A stretch of 64,000 nt of DNA from assembly GCF_035181385.1 (NCBI RefSeq), contig NZ_JAXCJK010000001.1, forward strand, positions 620,001 through 684,000. The letters are read 5' to 3'. Shown piece after piece: positions 17,321 to 24,335 of the stretch (positions within the stretch are counted from its first letter, which is position 1; each line of letters starts with the position of its first letter). This stretch comes from Moraxella sp035181385. GTDB taxonomy: Bacteria; Pseudomonadota; Gammaproteobacteria; Pseudomonadales; Moraxellaceae. The translations under genes were made by a program, and so were the position numbers. A model generated the notes under the pieces. That model was not told the origin of the DNA. It ran no database searches and was given only the letters and a program-made list of their open reading frames with translations.

Positions 17321-18835
17321 ATGACCACTCAAAAACCCCACACCAAAGAAAGCCCCAATCTTGACAAATCCGCCTTATCAGACCACATTGCCGTTGCCAA
17401 ACGCTTACTGGGTATTGGTGGTTTTACCAGCATCCTACCCAACCCTGATGTGGTGCTAAAACGCCTTGGAATGCGTAGTATCAGCGTGTATCGTGAGCTA
17501 CTGATTGACCCCATTGTGGGCGGTGCGGTACGCCGTAGAAAGTCGGCGGTCAAACGCCTAGAATATCGCCTAGATACAGAAATGAGTGGGGAGTTAAATG
17601 ACAAACAGCAAGTGATCATCAAAACAATGCTGGCAAACATTGACCTGTACGAGCTGATTGGGCAAATCTTGGACGCAACGCTCTACGGTTATCAGCCGAT
17701 AGAAGTCATCTGGGAGCTAAAAGACGGCTACTGGACACCTGTCAAACTGACCGCCAAACCGCAAGAGTGGTTTGGTTTTGATGATGACAGCAATTTGGTG
17801 TTGATCGATGGTGTCATCAAAAGACAATTACCTGCTTATAAATTTCTATGCCCTGTGCATGAGGCAACTTATACCAACCCTTATGGCACGGCTGAATTGT
17901 CATCGGTGTATTGGGCAACTGTCTTTAAACGAGGCGGACTAAAATTTTGGGCAGAGTTTGCTGAAAAATTTGGTAGTCCTTGGATTATCGGACACGAGCC
18001 AAGAAGCAATACCGATAGCGACACCGAAAAGCTCCTTGATGCCCTAGAACAGCTGATGGGCAATGCGGTGGCGACAATCCCCAATGACAGCAGTGTAGAA
18101 ATCAAAGAGGCAACAGGCAAAACAGGCTCATCACAGGTGTTTGATGACTTTATCCGCTATTGCAAAAGCGAGATTAACATCGCCCTACTGGGGCAAGACC
18201 AAACCACCGACAAAGACACCAACCACGCGTCCAGCCAATCTGGGCTTGAAGTTACCCGTGATATTCGGGACAATGATTGTCGTATCGTGGAAAAGTGTAT
18301 CAACACCTTGCTTGCTTGGGTTTGCGAGCTGAACTTTCACGGCACCATACCGCCCAAATTTGTGCTGTATGAAGAGGAAGTGGGCGACAAAACCCTAGCG
18401 GAGCGAGACCAGATTTTGACCGCTCTGGGCGTGTCTTTTAATCAAAGCTATTATGAGCGGGCGTATAACCTATCGGCTGATGAATTTACCCTAAATGCCA
18501 AGCCAATGCCTACAAACACCGTACCAACCACCCCCAATTTTAGTGAAAAATCCTTTGCATCACAGGGCGATTTGTCCGACAAATTGGCAATTGGACTACC
18601 AAGCGATGATGAGCTGACCACCCAAGTGGGACAAATGCTGAATGATTTTGCCAGTTTGGACAATGCCAATCTGGACAGCGAAACCGCTCTTTTGGAAAAA
18701 TTAGCCAGCCTTTACCCCAAAATGAACATTGACGAACTGCAAGACAAACTGACCCAAATGCTGTTCATCGCTGATACGCTATCACGGCTACAAACCGAAC
18801 AAGAAATGGGGCTGCTTCAAGGGGCGGATAGATGA
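17321..18835 (+). CDS. Mu gp29-like portal protein (DUF935)
   Basis: 504 aa, dodecameric portal at the head vertex. Recognisable stretches are MRSISVYRELLIDPIVGGAV, ATLYGYQPIEVIWEL, KFWAEFAEKFGSPWIIG and GQDQTTDKDTNHASSQSG. These fit the DUF935 portal family. It overlaps the MuF gene by four bases (ATGA). It appears intact. Confidence 0.9.
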   Translation: MTTQKPHTKESPNLDKSALSDHIAVAKRLLGIGGFTSILPNPDVVLKRLGMRSISVYRELLIDPIVGGAVRRRKSAVKRLEYRLDTEMSGELNDKQQVIIKTMLANIDLYELIGQILDATLYGYQPIEVIWELKDGYWTPVKLTAKPQEWFGFDDDSNLVLIDGVIKRQLPAYKFLCPVHEATYTNPYGTAELSSVYWATVFKRGGLKFWAEFAEKFGSPWIIGHEPRSNTDSDTEKLLDALEQLMGNAVATIPNDSSVEIKEATGKTGSSQVFDDFIRYCKSEINIALLGQDQTTDKDTNHASSQSGLEVTRDIRDNDCRIVEKCINTLLAWVCELNFHGTIPPKFVLYEEEVGDKTLAERDQILTALGVSFNQSYYERAYNLSADEFTLNAKPMPTNTVPTTPNFSEKSFASQGDLSDKLAIGLPSDDELTTQVGQMLNDFASLDNANLDSETALLEKLASLYPKMNIDELQDKLTQMLFIADTLSRLQTEQEMGLLQGADR

Positions 18836-20064
18836 GTAAGATTGACAAACTTACCGATAGACAAATCAAAGCTTTATTTGATATGCCTCCTGAAAAAGCC
18901 ATTGAACATCTCAAATCCAAAGGCTTGCACATCGGTTGGGACTGGACGGACACGCACGCCATTGCCCACGCACGGAGCTTTACGATTGCCAAAATGACCG
19001 CCCTTGATATGCTCTCTGCCACCAAAAAAGCGATAGAGCAAGCAATGACGGACGGCACAGGCTATAAGGGTTTTAAAAATACTGTCAAGCCATATCTGAT
19101 AAGTCAGGGCTGGTGGGGTGAGACGGTGGAGCGAAATCCCAAAACAGGTCAGCTTGACAAGGTGCAACTTGGCTCTAACCGCAGGCTAAAAACCATTTAC
19201 CACACCAATCGTCGCACCGCTATCATGACTGCTAAATATGAGCGAATGAAACAGGCGACGGACACGCACCCTTATTGGCAATATTCTGCCGTGCTAGATA
19301 GGCGTACTCGTCCCACGCATTCAGCCAGACACGGAGCAGTGTATCATCATACAGACCTATTTTGGTCGCACTCTTATCCACCCAATGGCTTTGGTTGTCG
19401 GTGTAGTGTCAAGGCAATCACGGCAAAACACGCCCAAAGGGTCGGTATTGATAAAAGCGATGATGAAACACTGGTTTTGGGCGAAAATGGCTTTGGTGGT
19501 AGTCCTGTTGCCAGTCATCTGTTTGACAAACTGTGGTATGACAAGGCAAAGCAAGCCCTAGGGCAAAAACAGGCTCTGCAAGAGATTGCCAAAGACATGG
19601 CAAGCGATGTGCGAGTGGCAGGATTTTTGGCGTGGATAAGGCAACTACAAGCCAGCAATAAGCTACAAGGAAAAACCTATGGTGTGGGCGTACTGTCTGA
19701 GAGTTCATTCTCAAAACTGGCAACCGAACATGGTGCGGATATGCAGGAATTATCGCCTGTGGTTGGGTTGAAAGATACTGTTGTGGCTGGTAAAAAATAC
19801 GACCGACATCTTACCAGTGGCGATGCCTTAGATGAGTTGGCACTTGAAAAAATTGTCAGAGGGTTTGGTAAGCCCGACTTTGAGCTGTGGGACACCAAAA
19901 ACAAAAGCGTGCTCTTGGTTTATAAAACCAACGAAGGTAGAGTGATTAAGCTGTCTGTCAAGTTGGATAAATCAGAAACGCTGGTGGTGAGTGGCTATTA
20001 TGTGGATAGCAAAGATATGACAAATGAGATAAATCGTGGGGCTTATGTGTATATTGATGATTGA
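18832..20064 (+). CDS. MuF head morphogenesis protein with variable C-terminal toxin-like domain
   Basis: 410 aa. Residues about 1-200 are the minor head protein F domain (motif YPPNGFGCRCSV preceded by LDRRTRPTHSARHG), which is carried in the virion. After a linker (about 210-310) comes a compact C-terminal domain of about 95 residues: DALDELALEKIVRGFGKPDF, ELWDTKNKSVLLVYK, VIKLSVKLD, VVSGYYVDSKDM. It resembles the C-terminal nuclease tips (PBECR/BECR-fold type) of MuF polymorphic toxins; this is recalled, not searched. Two more copies of the tip follow as orphans, and a small RNA gene converges on its 3' end. Confidence 0.85.
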   Translation: MSKIDKLTDRQIKALFDMPPEKAIEHLKSKGLHIGWDWTDTHAIAHARSFTIAKMTALDMLSATKKAIEQAMTDGTGYKGFKNTVKPYLISQGWWGETVERNPKTGQLDKVQLGSNRRLKTIYHTNRRTAIMTAKYERMKQATDTHPYWQYSAVLDRRTRPTHSARHGAVYHHTDLFWSHSYPPNGFGCRCSVKAITAKHAQRVGIDKSDDETLVLGENGFGGSPVASHLFDKLWYDKAKQALGQKQALQEIAKDMASDVRVAGFLAWIRQLQASNKLQGKTYGVGVLSESSFSKLATEHGADMQELSPVVGLKDTVVAGKKYDRHLTSGDALDELALEKIVRGFGKPDFELWDTKNKSVLLVYKTNEGRVIKLSVKLDKSETLVVSGYYVDSKDMTNEINRGAYVYIDD

Positions 20065-20096
20065 TATGAAGGCGAAAGCAAGCAACCTTACAGCGG

Positions 20097-20207
20097 AAAA
20101 AGTGTGCTTTCTGTCATTGTATCGCCTGAATCGAACAGGTTAAAGCCGTTTGCCCATTACACCGCTCGGACGACCGCCCAGACTCCACGCCTGACCCAAC
20201 AATGCTT
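20097..20207 (-). ncRNA. Cassette RNA 1, tRNA-like small RNA converging on the MuF tip
   Basis: About 110 nt, starting about seven bases after a TATAAT box and ending at a T5 run (20097-20101), 32 bases from the MuF stop. 20199-20204 pairs with 20115-20120. Inside is a perfect 4-bp stem with a TTCGATT loop (20125-20139), matching the TTCRANY rule of tRNA T-arms. A CCGAGCGGT stretch recalls a Leu/Ser-type D-loop. It shares the block GGGTCAGGC...GTCTGGG with RNA 3. It is not a canonical tRNA. Its regular pairing with a toxin-like tip suggests a cognate antitoxin or decoy (inference). Confidence 0.6.
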
Positions 20208-20492
20208 GGTTGCATTATACCAAACTTAGGAAACTTTGCCAATGCTCATAATGATGTGCTGGATTTTCAAGCCCTAGAAAAAATCATCAAAGATTTTGGC
20301 AAGCCTGATTGGGAGTTGTGGGATACTCAAAACAATAATTTATTGTTGGTGTATAAAATGCCTGATGATAAAGTGATTAAATTAACCGTGCAAATTACCA
20401 AGAATGGAGCGGAAGTGATAAGTGGATTTTATCAAGATTTGAATAGTATTAAGGGGTCTATTAACGGCAATGTATTTGCCAAAATCAAATAA
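20202..20492 (+). pseudogene. Orphan MuF C-terminal tip, copy 2
   Basis: A detached copy of the MuF C-terminal domain: NDVLDFQALEKIIKDFGKP, then DWELWDTQNNNLLLVYK, KVIKLTVQ, EVISGFYQDLNS. The nearest in-frame ATG (20202) lies in RNA 1 sequence and has no ribosome binding site. A GTG at the V of NDVLDF is another option, so it may be silent. Homology to the MuF tip is strong to about ELWD and weaker after it. The TAA (20490-20492) overlaps the T-run of RNA 2. It resembles displaced orphan tips in CDI/Rhs toxin loci. Confidence 0.7.
20214..20242 (-). promoter_or_regulatory. Promoter of cassette RNA 1
   Basis: On the minus strand TTGGCA (20237-20242), exactly 17 bases, TATAAT (20214-20219). The sequence is repeated almost unchanged before RNA 2 and RNA 3. 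Confidence 0.8.
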
Positions 20493-20586
20493 AAAAGTTC
20501 TGCAACTTTGACGGACTTGAACCGTAACCGAACTGGCACACCTAAGTGTGTTACTCCCCCCGCCCACGCAGGACTCGTTGCAGAAC
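20491..20586 (-). ncRNA. Cassette RNA 2, tRNA-like small RNA converging on orphan tip 2
   Basis: 96 nt from the predicted +1 (20586) to a T6 run (20491-20496). The two ends pair perfectly over 10 bp (20577-20586 with 20497-20506), so the first transcribed base is the first base of the stem. Inside are a CACAC/GTGTG hairpin (20537-20550) and a 4-bp stem with TTCAAGT loop (20511-20525), again a TTCRANY T-arm, four bases from the closing stem as in RNA 1. Its body differs from RNA 1 and RNA 3 much as cognate immunity elements differ. Confidence 0.65.
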
Positions 20587-20874
20587 AGTTTTATTATACC
20601 AAACTTAGGACACTTTGCCAATGCTCATAATGATGTGCTGGATTTTCAAGCCCTAGAAAAAATCATCAAAGATTTTGGTAAGCCTGACTTTGAGTTGTGG
20701 GATACTCAAAATAAAACGGTATTGTTAGCATATCAAGTGGCGGATAATAAAGTCGCCAAGCTGACTCTAAAAACAAATAAGGGTAATATTGAAGTGATTT
20801 CTGGGTTTTATGTGGATATGCAGACAATCAAGGCGGGAATTGCAGGTGGTGAGTATATCAAGATTGGAAAATAA
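20548..20874 (+). pseudogene. Orphan MuF C-terminal tip, copy 3
   Basis: A second detached tip: NDVLDFQALEKIIKDFGKP, DFELWDTQNKTVLLAYQ, KVAKLTLKTNKG, EVISGFYVDMQTIKAG. The first part is nearly identical in DNA to copy 2. The second part has diverged. The in-frame ATG at 20548 lies in RNA 2 sequence and is an unlikely start, so the tip itself is about 20620-20874. The TAA overlaps the T-run of RNA 3. It may serve as a reservoir that can recombine onto MuF. Confidence 0.7.
20593..20621 (-). promoter_or_regulatory. Promoter of cassette RNA 2
   Basis: On the minus strand TTGGCA (20616-20621), 17 bases, TATAAT (20593-20598), with +1 falling on the first base of the RNA 2 closing stem. Confidence 0.8.
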
Positions 20875-20957
20875 AAATCCGCTACTTCGTCTGAATCGAA
20901 CAGATTAAAAACACAATTGCTTGTGCCCAGACCCCGTGCCTGACCCCATAGCGGAAT
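20873..20957 (-). ncRNA. Cassette RNA 3, tRNA-like small RNA converging on orphan tip 3
   Basis: 85 nt from the predicted +1 (20957) to a T5 run (20873-20877). The closing stem is 7 bp, the length of a tRNA acceptor stem: TCCGCTA (20949-20955 on the minus strand) with TAGCGGA (20878-20884). Inside are a CACAA/TTGTG hairpin closed by a GCAA tetraloop (20912-20925) and a T-arm-like TCTG/CAGA stem with TTCGATT loop (20890-20904). It shares the GGGTCAGGC...GTCTGGG block with RNA 1. Confidence 0.65.
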
Positions 20958-20963
20958 AACTTC

Positions 20964-20992
20964 ATTATACCAAATTTAGGACACTTTGCCAA
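20964..20992 (-). promoter_or_regulatory. Promoter of cassette RNA 3
   Basis: On the minus strand TTGGCA (20987-20992), 17 bases, TATAAT (20964-20969). The -35 overlaps the first base of the gpG start codon. About 36 bases here are shared almost exactly with the other two cassette junctions. Confidence 0.8.
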
Positions 20993-21477
20993 TGCTCATT
21001 ATCAACCTAGACGACAGACAAGCCAGCCAAAGCTTATCAAGACTGCTACAAAACGCCAGTAATTCACGCACCATCATGCGTTCTCTTGCTACAGAATTAG
21101 AGACAATGACCAAAGAGAACTTTGAAAATGAGGCCTTTGGCGGCAGTCCGTGGACAAGAAAAAAGTTTGGAGTTGGCAAAACCTTGACCGATACAGGTGA
21201 GCTAAGAGACAGTATTACCAGCCGTGCCAGTGGTCATACCGCCACAATCGGCACCAATGTGGCATATGCTCGTATTCATCATTTTGGTGGGCGGATACAA
21301 GCCAAAAACAAGCCTTATCTTGCCTTTGCTACCCCAAACGGCTTTGCAAGGGTCAAATCGGTGGATTTGCCGTCTCGTCCGTTTTTTCCTGTCTCGCCTA
21401 CTGGCGAACTACAAACTCGTGGTGATGATAGGCTACTGGATGTGGCACTGACTGCTTTGACCGATGGCGTGCGGTAG
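20992..21477 (+). CDS. Mu gpG-like virion morphogenesis protein
   Basis: 161 aa, of the phage virion morphogenesis (gpG/tail S) family involved in tail completion or head-tail joining. Motifs are FGGSPWTRKKFG, LTDTGELRDSI, GTNVAYARIHHFGG and LPSRPFFPVSPTG. ATG 20992 is chosen because TTAGGA lies ten bases before it. In Mu the protease/scaffold (I) and coat (T) genes would follow. Here a terminator and unrelated genes follow, so the late operon is cut. Confidence 0.88.
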   Translation: MLIINLDDRQASQSLSRLLQNASNSRTIMRSLATELETMTKENFENEAFGGSPWTRKKFGVGKTLTDTGELRDSITSRASGHTATIGTNVAYARIHHFGGRIQAKNKPYLAFATPNGFARVKSVDLPSRPFFPVSPTGELQTRGDDRLLDVALTALTDGVR

Positions 21478-21542
21478 CTTAAAAAACACTTTACAAAACC
21501 AAATATCGTGCTATTATATGCACAGAGCTACTTTGATAGCCA

Positions 21543-21573
21543 AAGCCCCTAAGTTTACGCTTGGGGGCTTTTT
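21543..21573 (+). terminator. Terminator after gpG
   Basis: An 11-bp stem with one wobble pair (21543-21553 and 21560-21570), a 6-base loop and a T-run. Confidence 0.85.
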
Positions 21574-21581
21574 GATTATTT

Positions 21582-22070
21582 CTAGGATTTTGGTCTTTTG
21601 TCCTTGATGGCTTCGTTAAACTTATTTTTCCGAAAAGTATTTAGTTTACTGGGTAGACTTATGGACATCATTAAAGAAAAAGAAGTCAACCACAAATAAA
21701 AGTATTCTAAACAAACTAAGAATAGGCTATTTTGGTATTGTTTGTTATCTTTTAGTAATACAGCCATAAAGACAAATATCAATACTGCTAGATATAGATA
21801 AAACAAAAAATGTAACTTGTCAAAACGAGATTGATTGATGCTTTCTTGAACTTCTAGCTGTCGCCAATTCACAGATGAATCATATTCCACATTTGCAAAC
21901 AGTGCCATAATTGCAAACAAAAATCCTGTTAAAATGGTAAAAACATTAATGATTACACTATTGGCATTAGGGCTAGCATGCACCAAAGGTTGTGCTACAT
22001 AGCTAATACCACCAGCTATGATGATAGCCAGTAATATTAGCAAAGATAGGTTTTTTGGTCGCCATTTCAT
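21582..22070 (-). CDS. Four-segment membrane protein, partner of the upstream gene
   Basis: 162 aa with four hydrophobic segments (SLLILLAIIIAGGISYVA, INVFTILTGFLFAIMALF, FLFYLYLAVLIFVFMAVLL, EYFYLWLTSFSLMMSISL) and a basic C-terminus. No family recognised. Its ATG overlaps the stop of the upstream gene by four bases (ATGA), so the two are made together. Position inside a prophage relic plus membrane/soluble pairing suggests a defence or superinfection-exclusion role, which is only an inference. Confidence 0.75.
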   Translation of the reverse strand: MKWRPKNLSLLILLAIIIAGGISYVAQPLVHASPNANSVIINVFTILTGFLFAIMALFANVEYDSSVNWRQLEVQESINQSRFDKLHFLFYLYLAVLIFVFMAVLLKDNKQYQNSLFLVCLEYFYLWLTSFSLMMSISLPSKLNTFRKNKFNEAIKDKRPKS

Positions 22071-22996
22071 AGTTGGGTCAGATTTTTTTGCTGTAATTCA
22101 TTAAAGTAAGTTACTAGCTCTGACAACACTGCCGCCCGACTTAATCCGTTGGTGTTGTTATGCTTGGATATGTACACTAATTTTGACAGCTTAACATCAT
22201 CAGACTCAATAGTGTTACCTTTTTGGGTGATAATTTTAAAGTCTGCATTTTCTTCACCGATAACCATTTGTGCCTGCTCACGCAGCTCTTTTTGAGCCTC
22301 TTGGCTAGCTCTTGTATTGCCATCTAACCTTATTTCAACATTGACTTGCAAGTCTGCCTGATCTTGAATATCTGAAAGCTCTTCATCTTGGCGAAACAAC
22401 CCTTTTAATCTACCAAATATACTGGGTGGGCTTTTTATGGTGGTATGATACGCAGTTAGCTCTGCCGAGATGGATTTAACGCCCTCATCTTGTATCATCT
22501 GTATTTTATCATAGTTCGCGACAGATTTAAAACTAGGCTTGTATATAGGGCAAGTATCATCCAAGCTCTGACAATGCTCACTTAAAGCGTGTAGATAAGC
22601 AGCTAGGGCGTGTTGCGACATATTGTTATGACCGCAGAAAATAACATGTTGTCCATAAATAAATACGAAACATTCTTTATTCATAAAAGACTGATCTTGA
22701 GGCGGTGAAACCTCTTCCCCTTCCTCTGTTACATTGGTGGACTTATGGCGGATGGTCTTAATACTTTCTGCTTGATTGCCTTTTTCGATATGAAGCAATA
22801 AACCACCATCTGTTTTGGTGAGAGATAAATCACGGTGTGTTATTTGTGTAACCTCGCCTGCACGGATAATCTCGGTCTTAGACACATTATCAGCAACAGC
22901 AAGCGACTGGCGTAAACACCGCTCCAAATCCAAAGGGTCATTATATTCAAAGGCTCTAAGATAATAGAGTTTTTTTGATATTTTCTTGGTCATCAT
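22067..22996 (-). CDS. Soluble protein of a two-gene unit, function unknown
   Basis: 309 aa, no membrane segment and no signal peptide. An acidic/basic mix with a short Pro/Ser linker (IKSPPSIFGRLKGLF) separates an N-terminal domain (about 1-185) from a C-terminal one (about 210-309). The latter has beta-type VNVEIRLDGNTRA and a helical RAAVLSELVTYFNELQ end. The start has an excellent AGGAG five bases upstream. Co-translated with the downstream membrane protein. I do not recognise the family. Confidence 0.8.
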   Translation of the reverse strand: MMTKKISKKLYYLRAFEYNDPLDLERCLRQSLAVADNVSKTEIIRAGEVTQITHRDLSLTKTDGGLLLHIEKGNQAESIKTIRHKSTNVTEEGEEVSPPQDQSFMNKECFVFIYGQHVIFCGHNNMSQHALAAYLHALSEHCQSLDDTCPIYKPSFKSVANYDKIQMIQDEGVKSISAELTAYHTTIKSPPSIFGRLKGLFRQDEELSDIQDQADLQVNVEIRLDGNTRASQEAQKELREQAQMVIGEENADFKIITQKGNTIESDDVKLSKLVYISKHNNTNGLSRAAVLSELVTYFNELQQKNLTQL

Positions 22997-23015
22997 TTAT
23001 TCTCCTATCAGAACC

Positions 23016-23501
23016 TTAAAACTCGCACAAAATCGCATTTTTATTACCAAATGGACTTTCCTGCAACAATCTTGGTGTAACCGAACCTGCACAGCCATAC
23101 TTCTCCCAAGCAACCGCACAAACATTTTTGTCTTTTACAGCGTCGGCAATGCCTTGTGTGCAGGTATCCCCAAATGCAGAATCTGACGAGCGAATGTCTG
23201 ATGCCTGTACCTTTTCTTGAACTTTTGACTCTGTATCCAACCTCATGCTTAAATTGTCGCACTCAGCTGTTGCTTGCAGTGCATAACAAAAATTATAAAC
23301 CAGCTCTTTGTCTTCTTTGGTCGGTTCTTGTGGTGAAATTAATTGATTCTCGTCCTTGCTTGGTTCATTGATGGTTGCTTGCTCAGCAGCAGGCGTGGCA
23401 GTTTCCACGCTTGGAGTGGCTGGCTCTTTGGTGGTGTCGGTGTTGGGTTCGCCACAGGCGATGAGTGCTAGGGGTAGTAGTAGAAGTGTGAATTTTTTCA
23501 T
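23016..23501 (-). CDS. Small secreted lipoprotein, unknown function
   Basis: 161 aa. Lipoprotein signal MKKFTLLLLPLALIAC with lipobox LIAC (Cys16), then a Thr/Glu/Pro-rich linker to about residue 60. A domain with six cysteines follows (FCYALQATAECDNL, DTCTQGIADAV, NVCAVAWEKYGCAG, ILCEF), presumably disulfide-bonded in the periplasm. It lies just upstream of the membrane/soluble pair in the same direction, 20 bases apart, and may belong to that unit. Confidence 0.75.
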   Translation of the reverse strand: MKKFTLLLLPLALIACGEPNTDTTKEPATPSVETATPAAEQATINEPSKDENQLISPQEPTKEDKELVYNFCYALQATAECDNLSMRLDTESKVQEKVQASDIRSSDSAFGDTCTQGIADAVKDKNVCAVAWEKYGCAGSVTPRLLQESPFGNKNAILCEF

Positions 23502-23528
23502 AAAAGTTTCCTTAAATAAAATTGCACC

Positions 23529-23864
23529 TTATTGCTCGTATTTAATACTGACATTAAAGCCACTAGCAAGCATGGATATGGTTTTTAGGGCTTGTATGAT
23601 TTTTTTGTCGTCCTGTAACGACCTAAAATCTTGTAACAACATTTGCTCCATCGCATTCAACCCAAGAGTTTTTTCAATGTCTTGCAATCTCTTTTGTAAC
23701 TTTGTGCCATGTCTATGCACAGCCGATTTGCTAATACTGTAACCTAATTTTGCAAGCCAGTCGCTGTGCTTCTGGTATTCGCTAAAACAACTTCTACGAA
23801 TTCTGCTTTCCAACTCTTTTCGGACATTGTTAGACAACATTTCTATCTGGCTTCTTTTCCCCAT
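23529..23864 (-). CDS. Short gp27-like (DUF3486) protein cotranscribed with a repressor
   Basis: 111 aa. The N-terminal two thirds match the gp27 family seen at 15249: SQIEMLSNNVRKELESRI and SISKSAVHRHGTKLQKRL. The C-terminal part is short, and no terminase ATPase gene is near. Its ATG overlaps the repressor stop by one base, so it is the second gene of the repressor transcript. It could be a degraded small terminase or a DNA-binding protein reused for regulation. Confidence 0.7.
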   Translation of the reverse strand: MGKRSQIEMLSNNVRKELESRIRRSCFSEYQKHSDWLAKLGYSISKSAVHRHGTKLQKRLQDIEKTLGLNAMEQMLLQDFRSLQDDKKIIQALKTISMLASGFNVSIKYEQ

Positions 23865-24223
23865 TACAGCTCCAACTCTTTCATAATAAACGCCTGTGTC
23901 TGTGGGTCAGCATTGCGAAAGCGTCTTAGTAGTTCCTGCTCATCTGCACTCTGGGCGGTCATCGTCTCGTCCACACTCATCATCTCTTGATAAGCGGGGA
24001 GTTGCTTTAAGTCGCCGATGGTGCGACCGATGCGAAAATCATTCAAAAGATAATATGCTTCCATTCCCATTTCTATCATTAAGCCGAGTTGCTTGATGGT
24101 CGGACTAGATTTTTCCTGTTCCCAATCCACAACCGTGCGTTTTGACACCCCTATTTTTTCAGCAAATTGGGGTTGTGTCAGATTTAATCTGGCTCGCTCT
24201 TCTTTCAATCTTGTTCCAAACAC
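23864..24223 (-). CDS. Phage repressor, Cro/CI-type helix-turn-helix
   Basis: 119 aa from GTG 24223. The XRE helix-turn-helix reads LKEERARLNLTQPQFAEKI, then GVSKRTVVDWEQEKSSP (recognition helix). The C-terminal LSADEQ-like region is SADEQELLRRFRNADPQTQ. No S24 peptidase domain is present, so it is not LexA-like. The frame extends to 24304, but those codons overlap the operator and -10 region, so the internal GTG is preferred. Divergent from the Cro-type gene at 24336. Confidence 0.75.
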   Translation of the reverse strand: MFGTRLKEERARLNLTQPQFAEKIGVSKRTVVDWEQEKSSPTIKQLGLMIEMGMEAYYLLNDFRIGRTIGDLKQLPAYQEMMSVDETMTAQSADEQELLRRFRNADPQTQAFIMKELEL

Positions 24224-24253
24224 GAAAATTTTCTCACTTTTTGAAAAAAAGAC

Positions 24254-24283
24254 TTGAAAAGTGCAGATTTCTGCACTATTATA
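24254..24283. promoter_or_regulatory. Divergent lysis-lysogeny promoter with palindromic operator
   Basis: Plus strand: TTGAAA (24254-24259), 17 bases, TATTAT (24277-24282). The spacer contains the perfect palindrome GTGCAGATTTCTGCAC (24261-24276). On the minus strand a TATAAT (24278-24283) overlaps it and points toward the repressor. A repressor bound to the palindrome would block both directions. Confidence 0.7.
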
Positions 24284-24335
24284 TACACCAACAACAAACA
24301 ACATTTAAAACCCACAAACCAAAACGGAGTATGTC

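Noticed and set aside
20097..20957. The three cassette RNAs as ordinary tRNA genes
   Set aside because: They have a T-arm-like hairpin but no proper D-arm or anticodon arm, no CCA end, and T-run terminators directly after the closing stem.
21582..22996. Assignment of the membrane/soluble pair to the Kiwa defence system
   Set aside because: Only the general form (four-helix membrane protein plus soluble protein of about 310 aa) agrees. Gene order is reversed and I see no sequence motif of KwaB.
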